A stretch of 64,000 bases of DNA from Sanghuangporus weigelae (lineage: Eukaryota > Basidiomycota > Agaricomycetes > Hymenochaetales > Hymenochaetaceae): assembly GCA_033182465.1 (NCBI GenBank), contig CP137323.1, positions 2,046,001 through 2,110,000 on the forward strand, read 5' to 3'. This document shows, one piece after another, positions 33,474 to 45,708 of this stretch. How positions within the stretch are numbered: the stretch's first letter is position 1; every line of letters begins with the position of its first letter. Both the position numbers and the translations under genes were made by a program. A model generated the notes under the pieces. That model worked only from the letters and a program-made list of their open reading frames with translations, had not been told where the DNA came from and did no database searches.

Positions 33474-34747
33474 AGCGAAGCGTCAGTAATGACTTTCGTT
33501 GCTCGTCGCGCGAGAGCAACTAGCATTTCCTTCTCTTGCTGTTTGCAAGAATATGTGGGCGTTCCGACGCACGCGGTCGTGCCTGGGCGCGATGTCAGAA
33601 AGGCTGACTCAGAGAATCCGCTCGCAATTTCGATTCTGATAATGGACGAGGCCAAGACACTCGAAAGCGACGCGTGCGCTTTGCCTGGTGGTCAAGAGTG
33701 AAGGAGGGCCCGGGGAGGGCAAGGGAAAGGCTGTGGTTGATGCCCAAGTCGGTGCAGAACAAACATATTGAGCGGAATGACGACACGTGAGTCGCATATA
33801 TTCAGTCGCAAATTCTCACTATTAATTCGATGGGTGGTCATTGAAGTCCATCTGGCTCTGGCTCATAACCTTTTGACGCGATCAACGCACACTTGTACTA
33901 ATGTTATACGCAAAAACATCAATATGGATGAGAACGAAGACTTATCCTTCCAGTCGACTAGGACTTAAAAAACTCTCGCAATTCAGCTTCGACGAATACC
34001 GTAAGCACCCCCCAGTCATCGAAATAGCTGCTGGATTTTCGGACCTACAATCATTTTGTTACGCGCCTCAATACAACTCAAGAACAGATTTCAAAATCTC
34101 TTCGTATATTTTTTCTAATTTATCATCTTTGATCCTATTGCAAAATCAGAACAAGAAACAACAACGAAATACTACGTTGGCGAGCAGTAACAGTAGCACT
34201 AATGATGATAAGAGGATAGTACTAATACACACAGCATAACTTATCCGGAGTCACAAAGTCCAACAAGGCAGCAGAAGCTCTACGGCAGAAAGCATACGAC
34301 GAAAAGCGATAGTACGGAACAAGGTTAATGAAGCAGGGGGAAGGAATGTGTTGACAACTACTTAATGACCAAGCAACAGCGGTAGAGTCTCGACAAAGGA
34401 TAGGAAGAAAGATAAGAAAGCAGGTGGGACAATCCGGGCGGACAACAAGAACAAAAGGTAATGAAAGCGCGATCGGTAATGACAGGACATATGGGATGAT
34501 ATGGAGACCAAATGCAGGAAAACCGACATGAGATAAGTCGGCCACAAAGCAATGCCGCGAATGCGAATCGATAGATATGCGTGACAAGAAAGCCGGTAGA
34601 GATTGCGTTTGTAACTCGAGGACGGAAGCGCACGACGCGATCGAGGTCTTCCGTGTATTGATTTTTGCTCGAATACGGAGATGAGGTTATCTTTCAAGGT
34701 GGAGATGGTTGACGTTTCGCCGAGGAAAGAACATGAACCAGTAATGT
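33474..34747. other. Intergenic region, hydrolase promoter and 3' side of the secreted peptide gene
   Basis: About 1.27 kb. Open frames at 33458-33797, 33901-34239 and 34222-34751 occur on both strands without known motifs, signal peptides or splice-consistent extension. No gene is supported. Confidence 0.4.
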
Positions 34748-35086
34748 TCATGCTACTATCCGAGGCGGCTCAGGCATGGCCGCGGGTTCAGGTTCTGCAT
34801 CACGACGACACATTAGCCCACAGCCTGCTTCGGGGTCGGCTTCCGCTTCACGAGCGACTAGCGGTGGTGTGATCTAGAGTAACGTTAGGAATGTTCGAGC
34901 GTAACTCTGATTCATAAATGTACTTACATTTAATCCACTCAATCCAGCCGCACCTGGCTCAGCATCGGGGATAGGGGCTGCAGCGGCTGGAGGGAAAGTC
35001 GTCAGTATATCGCTCAAGCTTATTGAAGCGCGTCACTCACCAACAAAGGCTATTGAGAGGATGGCAAGGATTGAAAGAGTGCGCAT
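34748..35086 (-). CDS. Small secreted peptide precursor with Kex2/Ste13-like processing signals
   Basis: Three short exons, 35041-35086, 34928-34986 and 34748-34873, join exactly in phase to 76 residues. Introns are 54 nt each, with good GTGAGT and GTAAGT donors. Residues 1-19 form a signal peptide (MRTLSILAILSIAFVAAAA). A spacer rich in Ala/Pro follows. Then comes VAREAEADPEAGCGLMCRR: single Arg, dipeptides EA-EA-DP-EA, a short GCGLMC core with two cysteines, and a dibasic RR. The rest, DAEPEPAAMPEPP, is again X-Ala/X-Pro dipeptides. This is the layout of fungal precursors matured by Kex2 cleavage and dipeptidyl aminopeptidase trimming, as in yeast alpha-factor. I know no named homologue. 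Alternative reading: an ordinary small secreted protein with an acidic low-complexity tail. No neighbouring modification enzyme is visible. Confidence 0.72.
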
Positions 35087-38000
35087 GTTGAGGATTTGGA
35101 TGGTAAAACTTCGGTATGACGAATGAGACCTGCAGAGCGCAGCTTGTGAGGGATGATGGTGTTGAATCCAGAACGCAACATTGGGGCCAGTGTTATATAC
35201 GAACCACCGCTCGGCGACGAAAAGTCAATTTCGAAGGCTGACAAGCGAGTTTCAACGATTTCCTTTTCCGGCACAACGGTCCTCTTCCAAATTTGGGCGC
35301 GTCTTTCAAGTCCCATCTTTGACGGCATCTTCCGACATATCTCTTTCATCCCAGAAAAGAAGATGTGCACCGACGTGGAGGATCGGTGGGAGTTATGGAT
35401 CAGTTGCCGAGTGACACCAAGTGACCATCACGTCGCTGGCCAAATTGACCTCCTACATCGGCCCAAGCTACAACTCCTTATAGAACATTCAATATCACTC
35501 GTCTATCATGACATACAAATGGTGTACTCACTATAGTCATGGTTTCAGTCGAAGTTGTATTCAGCAAACACATGCATATCAGCGTGCTTGCTGTCCACTA
35601 GTGCAGAGACAGATAGCTCTGTTCTCCACGACACATGGCGCCGCCACCAGCACCGACATTAGTGCATCCGGATCGCTAGAAGACAAATCACCGCAGATGA
35701 CAAGTGACTATAAGGCTGCGACAGTCCAGCACGACATACTTCAACGCCACGGCCCACGACCAGATTGCCACCGAAAGCACCGAAGCACCAGAGACCCGTC
35801 CGACCATCAACTGAATCAGATCCCGCAGATTTCTTGAGAAATCCAAAAACAATTTGCCGCTGTCGATGCGAACAGTCTCGGCTCTAGCATCCCGAAAGAT
35901 CGTGCGAGCATTCGACGGCACAAACTTCTTGACCTTTGAGGTCTAGCTCGTAGGTCTGACAAGCCATCAGAAACTGAGTAGGGCCCCTTTCCCCTGACGA
36001 AGGATGATTCCAGATCCGATCGACGTACGTGACGACACTTAGGCTTCGAGACGCTGGGTGAGTTGTCAGGCGTGAAACAAAAGGATCCTGTGCTCTTGTG
36101 AGTGTTTGGGATTCCAGATACAACGGTTCACTTTACAAAAAACGCACCGTGTCGCAGGTATGCTTCCGTCGCACGTAGACGTTGAGTAGACCACGTTATC
36201 GCTGTAGTTCGAGACGAGACAGCTTTGGACCATTCCATGATAATCACGTAAGCGATTAGGCTTGCCCGATTTGGCACTGTCAAAGCGCTCGGGTCGAGTC
36301 CAGATCTGCCCGGTCCTAGGCCAATCTGGTATCTTGGTTCCGCCTCAAGGCTATGCGGCCAAAGGGCGGAAGCCAGATCACTAAGGAAGCAGATGGAGTT
36401 ATATGAGCTCTCCCATGCTTATTTGCGAACATATTCTCTTTGGCGGAGCTTCTCTCTAAACATACGAACGGGAGCTGCGGGCCATTGCAGATCACTAGCG
36501 TTGGATTGTGCACTAACAGCTGACTTGACAACAACCTCGACAAGTGGATGAACAAAGAGACGCTCGATATGGCCTCAAAGAGAATTCGACGTCGGACTGA
36601 GCATAGTCACTCTTAGCTCAAGGCACGACCGAGTAGTCCACTCGAACTCATAAATTTCATCTGATTCCAGGGCCATGAGGATTCAATAGACTGCAAATGG
36701 ATCTTTACTCACCTTGAATATCACCAGAGTCACAACAGACTAACAAGAAGTTCGATGAGACCACGTCTCCTTCTCCGTGTGACCGATACGTCGAAAAAGA
36801 AGAATCCGTATCGTACTTGTAAGCTGAAATGGGTAAATCGTAGTCCACAAGCCAAAACCATCTCCTTGTCCGCGCTGTGATGTTTCCAGAATTTTGAATG
36901 ATTATCCTCACAATTCGAAATCTCAGACAAAGGGATAGCGGCCAATTCGTTCGAATTTCACAAGAATAGCACTGCGCCTTCCCGACATATGCCATGGATC
37001 AAATTCCGAAAGCCAAGGTGGAAGAAGTGCTGCCTCCATGCGATCGAATATTCCCTGAATGAGCAGCCTCCTTCAGCCTAATCGGAACAACATGGGCCTG
37101 TCAGAGGACCTGTGGAGCCGCTGAAAACGGGGATAGCGGCGACCGCTGATATTTCGCGCTTCTAAAAAGACCGCCTGCGCAACGAAACGATGTGTATCCT
37201 ACCCGTGATTCTCATTGGAGGACACCCATATCGAATGGACGACTAGCGGACGTTGGTGAATTGCCATCGCGAGTAGGGTGATAAACTGAATACTTACGAT
37301 ACAATTTGGAATTTGGATATTAATTGGACGTCGCCACAAGATCCATTCTTTACGACATTTCGTACGAGGCGCGTACTCTCCCACCCTTCAACCATCGTTT
37401 ACGGCGCGCATGCCTCTAGTCCAGAGCATTCCATTATTCTGCACTGCTAGGAAATGATTCCGACTATTGAGGCCAACGGACACGTCAAGTCCACGGGAGA
37501 GTTCATCTCTAAAGCCTCCACTTAGCCTCCAAACCTCTTGTTCACCACCACAAACACCAGCCAGTCCGCCGTTACTCGGGAAAGAGAGGAGAAAGCTCAA
37601 ACCGTCACGCCCAGAGAGTACGTTAGGGTACGAAACTGAGAAGATGCCAACACGGTTTTTCGACGGAAGTATATGTATGTTGGTGGGCATTGCTCACGTT
37701 CCGTAGAATGTAGAGATGTCCGTTTTGGGCGAGGACAATAGCAGCGGGATCGGCGCCTCGTTTTCTTGCCTATTATGGATATCCTCTTATAGCACGTGAG
37801 CCAAAGTTGACGTATTTTTGCTGTCTGAAAGTTCCAGATGAGCCTAATACAACGAGCGAGGAGGCACTTTAGTACCTATTGCACATTTTACTTCGAGTGC
37901 TTGCGCGTTAACGCCCCTGGGACTCCGGAGAACTGCCTTATCGAGTGCAGCTACAACGCGATCAACAAAGTACTGAAAACATGGACTGCTGTCAGTAATT

Positions 38001-38286
38001 CAGTGCTGCTGGCGTGTCTGCTTTGTAATTAAGTACTATTCATAGCTTTTGTTTGCTTGGAGATATGGATTTGTATGCGTCATCTAACATCAATGTTGTA
38101 ACAAGTCGCGTACGAGCGGAAGATCGACAGATCGACGTATGGAGGTGTCTTGATCACATGACCGACCGAAGAGCTTCAACTTTCGCCAAATTCGTGCCAA
38201 CAACCTAACGTTCAAGCTGACAATCGCAAGGTACTTTGAAGCTTACGCCGTATTACTTCTCTTCGAAAAGCGCGTGAATCAATGAA
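35087..38286. other. 3.2-kb gene-poor stretch
   Basis: Only short open frames occur, on both strands. The most protein-like is minus 37388-37690, which can be extended upstream over an apparent intron (AIVLAQNGHLYILRN, then a GTGAGC donor near 37705 and a CTTCTCAG acceptor). I cannot assign a family or complete the gene. Minus frames near 35690-36120 carry a hydrophobic stretch. The region may hold decayed gene or repeat sequence. I see no terminal repeats, reverse transcriptase or transposase motifs. Confidence 0.35.
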
Positions 38287-41200
38287 ATGAACTCGTATCC
38301 AGCTGAGCTACTGGTGCATCTCGCTCCTGTTATGTTTGTCGCTGGACTTGAAAGTCTCAAGGCAACATCGCCAGGACCAAGTTCAGAGCAACTGGCTGCA
38401 GTACCTGGTACTCCTACATCTGAAACGCTAGTCCCTATAACGCCAACACCAAGGAGAACAAATGCCTCTGATTCGTTTGTGCTATTGGTTCACCGATTAC
38501 GCGAAGCACTTGGTACACAACGAAAGCCTGCGATTTGGGTGCCGGATGAAGTTAGAAAGAGCAAGACATTCCAGATCGTTTTTGTAGACAAGGTGTGTAC
38601 ATCTTGCTCGTTTAATGATACTGGGAGGAACTCTGCTTATGTGCTTGAAAGACGATCCAATTCCCTCCACGAAAGATACCAGACCCAACTTCCTCTCAGC
38701 TTCCTCATTCTCCATTATCTCCTCTCCATCCTTCTTCACCTCTCCATCCGGACGGTCTCATAGCTCCAATTTGGATTCGGAAGCACACTACTCTCATCCC
38801 TTCCGTATTTGTCCTATTCCTGCGTCTTTTCGAGAATCCGTCGCCTCCTGCTGGTCCTCGCTCTCCGCTCGAACCCGACGGACCTGACGTGGTAAAAGAA
38901 CGCGAAGAAAGAGATAAGGAAGACCGTCGTCATGATGTGGAGCTTGCTCGCGAGATCTCCGAGCGCAAGAAGTCCACTAATGAACGTGGTATGAAGCTGA
39001 CCGTCGTATTGCTTGCGAGCCGGCGCATGCTCGATGACCCCACACTCGATGGTCGATTGACGTTCATCCGTCGAACGAGTGGTCTCGACTCCCGGGCAGC
39101 GTTATTTGTTCTCAGCCCCGTATCTCCCGCAGAATTGTCCGAGTTCATCAAGAGGTGCGATTTGATCTCTCATCACTCTAACGCAGGGTCTGATCGTCCA
39201 TTTCAGCATTCAACAAGCACTCTTTGATCCTGCTATCGAATACTACACTTCACACTCGAAAAGGGTGCGAAGGAAGCGGAATCGGCATACGCAAACTTCG
39301 GCACCGAACCCATACCCTCATGGCCTTGCCCCTGCGGCTCGCGCACTTCCTCTTCGACCGGAAGGTTGGACAGTTCGCTACGAATACAAGATGGCGTGTT
39401 TTGCAGAATTTCGAGGTGAAGAAGAGGTCGCTCTCAAGTGAGATATTTTGTCTGGCTTTTATTCTTCTACTTACTAGTTACGCAAGACACTATCAGGATG
39501 CGTATTCAACTTTGTTGAGCATGTTTGGCTCTCCCACCATCCTCACCCCTCGCACCAAACGGTGGGCAGAAGCCAAAGTCCTAGCAGACTCTATTAATAT
39601 CAAAGTGCGTGCCGTGGATCTTTCTCGAGAACTTACTCATTCTTGCTTCTCTAGATATGCAAGCTTTTCTTGTATAATGCAGAACACGCGTTGGCGCTTT
39701 CCCAATTCAATACGCATGTAAGACGGTTCTCCGACCTATCACGCGTATGGGGGATCAGCGAGGATACGTACGAATACTGGAGCTGGATTGCACGGCAGTA
39801 AGTCATCGTCCCTTTCATAATTTATTATTCTAAACTTGCGATGCAGATATCGCGTACTCGCTGAGCTCCTTGAGCAGGGTACTCATTTCGGTATGCCGAT
39901 TCCCTCATATACGCCGTCCAATAGCACTGCGATTCCTGAGGCGGGACAAGCACAACTCGAAATAGAGGCTTTACCTGCACTTGGAATCAACCCGAGCACC
40001 GCGCTGATGCATCCTGGATTTTATTACTATTTTGCTGCGGAATGCACCGAGAAAAGAAGGATGCGTTTCTTGAGAATGCTCGAAGATGAGGTTTGTCCAC
40101 GGAAACCAGCACGATTTCTGTGATTCGTCTTCGAACCTCACTACCTTAACAGGCGTCCTCGCAAGGCACAACTCAAGCTCCCGGGTTTCAAACCGAGAAG
40201 AAGGTTGATCATCTGGCTAGCATACTCGAGGTACGTTTTGGTCTAGTGTCGAGCGTAGAAAAGGTGTTCATAACATTTTGCAGCTTTACACGAAGGCTTA
40301 CGAGGTCTTCAAGAAATACAGCTCTGCACTGGCGACCACACAGAACCAGATTCAGGGTCGCTTTACACTATGGATCGCCTATCGCATTGCGCAAACATAT
40401 TTCGAATCGGGTAAATACGAGATGTCTGTCAGGTAAGCCTACATTATGATATCAAGTAGGCAATGGTTGATTTTTAGGGACCAGGTTCTTTGAGCGCATA
40501 ACTCGCACATACGGTCGAGAAAACTGGGGTGCTTTATTGTCGCCCTTGCTCTCGACCTGGTATGCATGCTCTCAACAACTTGGAGACGTAGAGATGAGCG
40601 TCCGGCTCTTGGTAGAAATGATCGCTAGGAGCCGCTGTTCGTCTTTTCTATAAAGTATCTGATCCCGTACAAAGCTCATAATTCCTTTTCAGCAAATGAA
40701 TCCGGTGCGCATGATGATGAAGGTACTGTCGCAGAAGATTTAGATGCTATTCTGGAAGTAAGTTTGCGTTCTTTTCACAACAGGAAAACATATATATAAT
40801 CTGTATTGAACGATAGAGTACTGTTCCGAAGTCAAATGACTCGCTTATCGTTGACCTGACGGAAACTGAGCCCCTATGTAAGTGTCAGGCTTTCATCCTA
40901 ATTAAGAACTTTTTCTGATCATGTTGCTCTACATAGTTGATTGCTCCGTCATTTTTTGGGCCCCTGAAATTAAGCTTGGCGAACAAGTAGCGTTCCAGAT
41001 TAGCTTCAATGTTTCGCCAAATGTGGTACTCTCCGGGCTTCCAATCAGGTCTCTCCGATTGTATACTTCTGACGATCGGCCATTGGTCAAGATATGCGAC
41101 AATAATGAACGAGGCGAGGAATCCGAGATGATCTCCTGCATTGACGTTGGACACTTAGCTCTGCCGCATGCTAGTGAAAAGATCGTTGAATCAGCCTTGA

Positions 41201-43147
41201 CGTTCCCGAGCGGCGAGACAATTGTCTTGATCGGAACATTATCCTCTATTGTTCCGCAAGAGATCAAAGTAACGTCCATGTCTTTCATTCTTATGAAATC
41301 ACGAACTCACCTTTTGGCAAGTTTTCGAAGGCTGAGCTATGTATCTCTGAGGGTGCTTGGAAGATCGAAGTGCCATTCGTTTTAAGTCATCGTCGCGATG
41401 TACCGTCGATGAATCCAAAATGGTTGATTTCAAGTTCAGGGAAATCTTCGAACTTCGTCTCATTACGACGAGCTAACTATTCATCTGTCACGTTTGTTCA
41501 CTTCTTATATCCCGAAGGTTGCCTTACTAAAAGATCGTTTATTCAGCGTCAAACATCGACCCCACCAAGTCGACGTTGTTCTCTCGCACCGACCTCCTGC
41601 TTACCTTGACGAACGGTACCCCGTTAGTATCGACGTGACTAACAACGATGACCATGAACTAGAATTCACGCTGGATGTCCTCCTTCAGCCTGGAGACGAT
41701 GACTGCGGTAAAGAACAATAATGATTATTTAGCCGAACAGGCGCTGAATTCGTTCTTCCAGAAAATCGCATCATTATTGAAGATGAACAATCCTCAGGCT
41801 TGATCAAGGGGATTTCCTTCGGAACACTACATCCCGGAACAACCGCATGCAAGACACTGCACCTGGTGAGCTCCGGCAGGGCCGGTGAACGCATGGTCGA
41901 CGTCTCTGTCCAATCACGAACACTTGTACCGTTATCTGATTCGGAGTCCGATGCGCCAGCTCCTCGTGTGGAGACAGGTGAAGTCCTCCAGACTCTGGTT
42001 GTCCCTACGGTAGATGCCTTCATCGTCACACATGACGTTTCATATGGTCGTCGCTCAGCGATGGGACCGGGCCCCGCTGACTTGTCGACATTTGTTCCGG
42101 AATTCTGGGATGACAGGGAGGGTGGACGTGCCTTCGTAAAATTCACGTTCGAGTTTGCAGAATGTACTGGCGCTAGCAATGTGATTATCGACAATGTTAA
42201 GCTCGATACCGAGGTATGGAAGGTTTTCTGCATCTGTCGAAGTTGTAACGCTGATCAATCGATAGGAGAGTCACTGTGCCAGAGTCATTCACTGCTCCCT
42301 AGACCATGAAGAATTTCCTGCAGGTTTGTTCCTTCTGATTGGTGTAAAATGAAAATACAAACAGTGTTTTCTAATCTAGAATTCTTTCCTGGCGACCAGT
42401 TTTCGATCATCTGCGAGTTATGCCTGGCACCTCCGGACGATTTCTTCGAGGACCCAGATGCACTCCTCAAGCATGTGGGAAGATACTGTTTAGAGTGGAG
42501 AAGGTCAGAGCTTCGAATCCAATCTCGATTACGTTTACTCCAATTCACCCGTTATCAGATTATCTGAGGAAGGAGATCCTGGATTGTTGTCATCTACTCA
42601 GTTGTCTCTACCACATCTGAAACCTCCGCCGGGTGGACTCGTAGCCCTTCTCAATGCACCTCCTCTAGCTCATCTGCATCAACCGTTCATACTCGAGCTC
42701 TTAATTCGAAACCGACATCCGACCCGCTCAGCGTGTCCCATGGTCTCGTTAGAACTCGAACCAACCGAAAGTTTCGTTGCAGCCGGCATCCGAAACGGAC
42801 GAGTGGCCACGCTCATACCAGGCGCGGAAGAGAAGGTCGTATGGCAGCTCATTCCCCTAGAATGTGGACCTGCAGTACCACTGCCGAAGATCAAAGTAAC
42901 AGATAGACGAAGGACTGCTGAAGGGCCGGAAAGTGGAATAGGCGGCGCACCGCAACAGCCGGAAGGATTGGCCATCGGTGACGAGATCCAAGTCGTCGAT
43001 GTGAGATGGGATAGGAGGAGATCGGACGGGTCGTGTATTTTCTCTGATGTACCTGAAGTTCAAGAACCGAAGGGGGAAGGACTTGGAGCTTCGCAAAACT
43101 CAACCATTTCCGACGGACGGTTCACGATCATAGTTTCTCCAGCCTGA
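38287..43147 (+). CDS. TRAPPC11: TRAPP complex subunit 11 (foie gras / gryzun domains)
   Basis: Large multi-exon gene for a subunit of the TRAPP III tethering complex, which acts as a Rab1/Ypt1 exchange factor in ER-Golgi traffic and autophagy. Exon joins checked from 38287 to 40500 close in phase (first introns 38593-38651 and about 39155-39206). N-terminal region: LIAPIWIRKHTTLIPSVFVL and GMKLTVVLLASRRMLDDP. Foie gras domain: WTVRYEYKMACFAEFRGE, KRWAEAKVLADSINIKICK, FGMPIPSYTPSN, ALMHPGFYYYFAAE, LWIAYRIAQTYFESGKYEM and FFERITRTYGRENWGALL. The C-terminal half (40900-43147) is beta-rich gryzun-type sequence with HRPPAYLDERYPVSIDVTN, and ends ISDGRFTIIVSPA. A proline-rich stretch near 38700 and acidic/basic runs near 38900 are low-complexity insertions. 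No break was noticed, but not every C-terminal intron was resolved. Confidence 0.9.
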
Positions 43148-43631
43148 ACCTTCGTGGGGGTATATTCTGTATGCTGTGAGTCCTCCAAAACGCATTTTCT
43201 TTTACGTTGAACTGATAATCAGCTAGACGAGCTGTGGACTTTACTCCTATTTTCCAGCTTTCCGTTGTTCCGGGCCTCTGCGTCTTTACTCTAATAGAGA
43301 AAAATGTCTGAAATTTAACGGAAGAAAATCGAATATGGTCTGATAAGTGCTCGAGAGTTTAATTGCCAAGTAGATCCAAAATCTAGTAATCGGAAATCGA
43401 AAGGCGAGGACAGGTGCAATGATATGGATCCTACGCTGGGGCTAACCCATTCAAGGACATACTCCTTAAACCCCCTCGTGTTTGCGATCCGGGCGCCTCG
43501 TGCATGTGAACAAGAGGATAGTTGATAACAATTGTTGACATCCCCTATCTGATACAGCCAGAATAAAAGGACGTCAAATCAAGTAGGATTTTATCCCATC
43601 TCATCGAACACAGTCACCACCAGACCTCACT
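43148..43631 (+). promoter_or_regulatory. TRAPPC11 3' region and metallothionein 1 promoter
   Basis: The promoter-proximal part carries a TATA-like AATAAAAGG at 43562, 70 bp before the metallothionein start. No coding region is seen. Confidence 0.5.
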
Positions 43632-43952
43632 ATGGCCTGCCAGTGCTGCTCTCACTCGTACGTTTTGCCCGCTGCAATTACTCCGCTCCGCGACCCATCA
43701 AACTCTGGCTGAACCCCGCTTAAATTTATATAGAAACTGCTTGGAAAGCTGCAAGTGCGGTACTTGCGCGTCTTCAGGTGCATGCGTCAATAAGACAAAG
43801 CCTGTGCGTATTCGTTCTGCCTTTCATATCCATTCATTAGTTTCGCTCACACCTACGTCCGCGAACAGGAGGACAGCAAGGTGGAAGAATGCACCTGGCC
43901 GAATTGCTCCTGCGGAAGCGACGTAAAGGGGGCTTGTGCGGTCCGGAAGTAA
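43632..43952 (+). CDS. Metallothionein-like protein 1 (59 residues)
   Basis: Exons 43632-43657, 43734-43803 and 43869-43952 join in phase to 59 residues, with 12 cysteines arranged mostly as CxC and CxxC: MACQCC, ESCKCGTC, SGAC, then ECTWPNCSC and GAC. Metallothioneins bind Cu(I), Zn or Cd through these thiols in the cytosol. This copy differs from the two downstream genes: it has a CC pair, a spacer rich in Lys/Glu between the two Cys clusters, and a Trp inside the second cluster, which is unusual for a metallothionein. It could therefore be a different Cys-rich metal-binding protein. The neighbourhood of two clear metallothioneins supports the call. The start is fixed by the MAC opening shared by all three. 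Confidence 0.78.
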
Positions 43953-44289
43953 TGGATGATATTGCAGCTTGATGAGCGGTGAGCCCTTTTTTGATAATGA
44001 CCCGTCAGTTGAGACGATAACGGTAGTGATGCTGATTCGTTGCTCGTCAGGAGACCATTAGCTTTCTTTCTTCTGCAACTGTGTAACACTTCTTCATCTC
44101 CGCGTGTATTGCTTTGTATGCCAAGTCAATGAAAAGATTCGTGTCGGAGAATTCATCTCGACTTCATACGGTATAGAAATAAGTTAGCGGTGGACTCCGT
44201 CTCTCTATTTATGGATGATGCTTGCTGCGAAATCGAGATCGCAGCTCACCGAAGAGCCACCCAAGCTAGTAATCGGCGGACAGTTCAGA
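43953..44289. other. Spacer after metallothionein 1
   Basis: About 340 bp holding the 3' region of the first metallothionein gene. No gene is seen. Confidence 0.4.
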
Positions 44290-44826
44290 TAATGAGACTG
44301 AGCCATATATATGCTTCGCATGAGAGCGTTCTCGATTCGGAATTTGTATTCGGCGATTGAATGGACGATTCTGCGCGCCACAGAGCGGCTTCTCCTGTCA
44401 ACGAGATATAGAAGAACACTCGAATGCCCATAAATAGGATAGACAATGCACTTCCTTTTTATTTTTGGTCAGAATATCAATATTCTCATCAAGTAGTGGG
44501 GCTTGTGGTTGCACACGGAGGAGGCGCCGCAACGCTGGATGGATCTTCTCAGTGCAAGTGGCAGGTCGAGAGCGCTGCACATTGAATCGTTCAGGTACTA
44601 GATCAGATTTCGAACCAAATATACGTCCACTACCAGCCGCTACCTCACCGGAGGATGCAGCATGTGACATATTGGAGAGATGTCGCGGCGACCCTCGACC
44701 TGTGCTTTGCTTCAGTGTATAAAAGGAGGTCTGTCCTCGACAGTTAGATCTCTATTCCCAAGCACAAGACCTCTCTAGCACTTGCACTACACTTTCAACC
44801 ACTCTTCACTACAACCAATCATCAGA
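44290..44826 (+). promoter_or_regulatory. Promoter of metallothionein 2, duplicated at 46535-46990
   Basis: TATA box TATAAAA at 44718-44724, 103 bp before the ATG, followed by a CT- and CA-rich leader. Two TGCRCNC-type matches to the metal-response-element consensus lie at 44372-44378 (TGCGCGC) and 44510-44516 (TGCACAC). Several blocks recur in the same order upstream of the coding-less copy at 46535-47335: GAGACTGAGCCATATA, CAACGAGATATAGAAGA, CAAGTGGCAGG and GTATAAAAGGA. The consensus matches are short and could occur by chance. Confidence 0.55.
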
Positions 44827-44996
44827 ATGGCCTGCACCTGCGCTTCTGACACTGCTTGCACGTACGTTGTGGTGCTCCTTCTTCTCACTGAAAGCAGACT
44901 GACTGAGGACCAAATAGCAAATGTGGCCCCGCTGGCAGCGGTTGCACTTGCCCGAAGACGGAGTGCTCCTGCACCTCCTGCGCTAACAAGGCGTGA
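44827..44996 (+). CDS. Metallothionein 2, short form
   Basis: Exons 44827-44861 and 44918-44996 join in phase to 37 residues: MACTCASDTACT, KCGPAGSGCTCPK, TECSCTSCANKA, stop. Ten cysteines are in CxC/CxxC pattern, a typical fungal copper metallothionein. It is clearly paralogous to the gene at 45709, which shares CGPAGSGCTCPK and the ECxCxxC end but continues for another 24 residues. Here a TGA follows NKA at the place where the paralogue reads His. An apparent second intron donor (CAG followed by GTAGGC near 45010) remains just beyond, so the short form looks like a secondary truncation. Alternatively splicing from the GTGAAG at 44994 to an acceptor near 45040 would extend the protein with a few more cysteines. 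Metal induction is expected from the family. Confidence 0.88.
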
Positions 44997-45708
44997 AGTT
45001 CGTACAGGTAGGCCAACTTTGAAAGTCTCATTATCAGCTGTTGTAGACACTCTGCGCACAGTCGTCTCGATGTAGCGCCCGACTGCGCGTGTGTTTCCGA
45101 GCTCTAGATCCACAAGTGTTGAATCGTTCTCACTGTAGTTTCAGAAAGTTTGATGGGGGGAAGGGGCGTTATTGTTGCCTAGAAAACCCAGAAAACATAA
45201 TTGCGATGTACTGTATAGCGAGGTTGTTTAAGTCGAAGGGTATATATGGTGTTTTAGTTGGTGAAATTATGAAACGAAGTCCGAGAGCGACGAATGACAG
45301 ATTCTGGTACGAGCAAACCGGATGGATGAGGCCACAAGAACAAGAAAACATCTAAGAAAAAGGAAGCTTTCTCAATGAATACACGCGTTCACTGTAAATG
45401 AGCCTTTCCGGCGGGAAGAATCAGCGACGCATACAGCCAATGATAGCAGATAAGGACACCAAACATAATACGTGCCCTGAGCACTAAACTGGCGGTGTTC
45501 ACCGTTCACCGTCGTCCGCAGTGTATTCGTATTCAAGTCGCGATTCATATACCAATTTGGAAATGCCGCCCAATGACGTTCAGAGTGATATCACAGCGCC
45601 CCTCCGCCGCCCCGACGAAATATACGGAGAGACATCAAGGCCAAAAACCGACCCCAGCCTTTGCACACGACCTTCACGTACCCTCAGTAACCACTAGAAA
45701 TACTAAAT
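44997..45708. other. 3' region of metallothionein 2 and promoter of metallothionein 3
   Basis: Contains the conserved tail of the metallothionein 2 locus (to about 45360), which is recognisable again at 47090-47335. The rest serves as the promoter of metallothionein 3. No other gene is seen. Confidence 0.45.

Noticed and set aside
37388-37690. Possible oxidase-like protein fragment on the minus strand
   Set aside because: The resemblance to prenylcysteine-oxidase-type sequence was too vague, and neither a start nor a complete exon set could be found.
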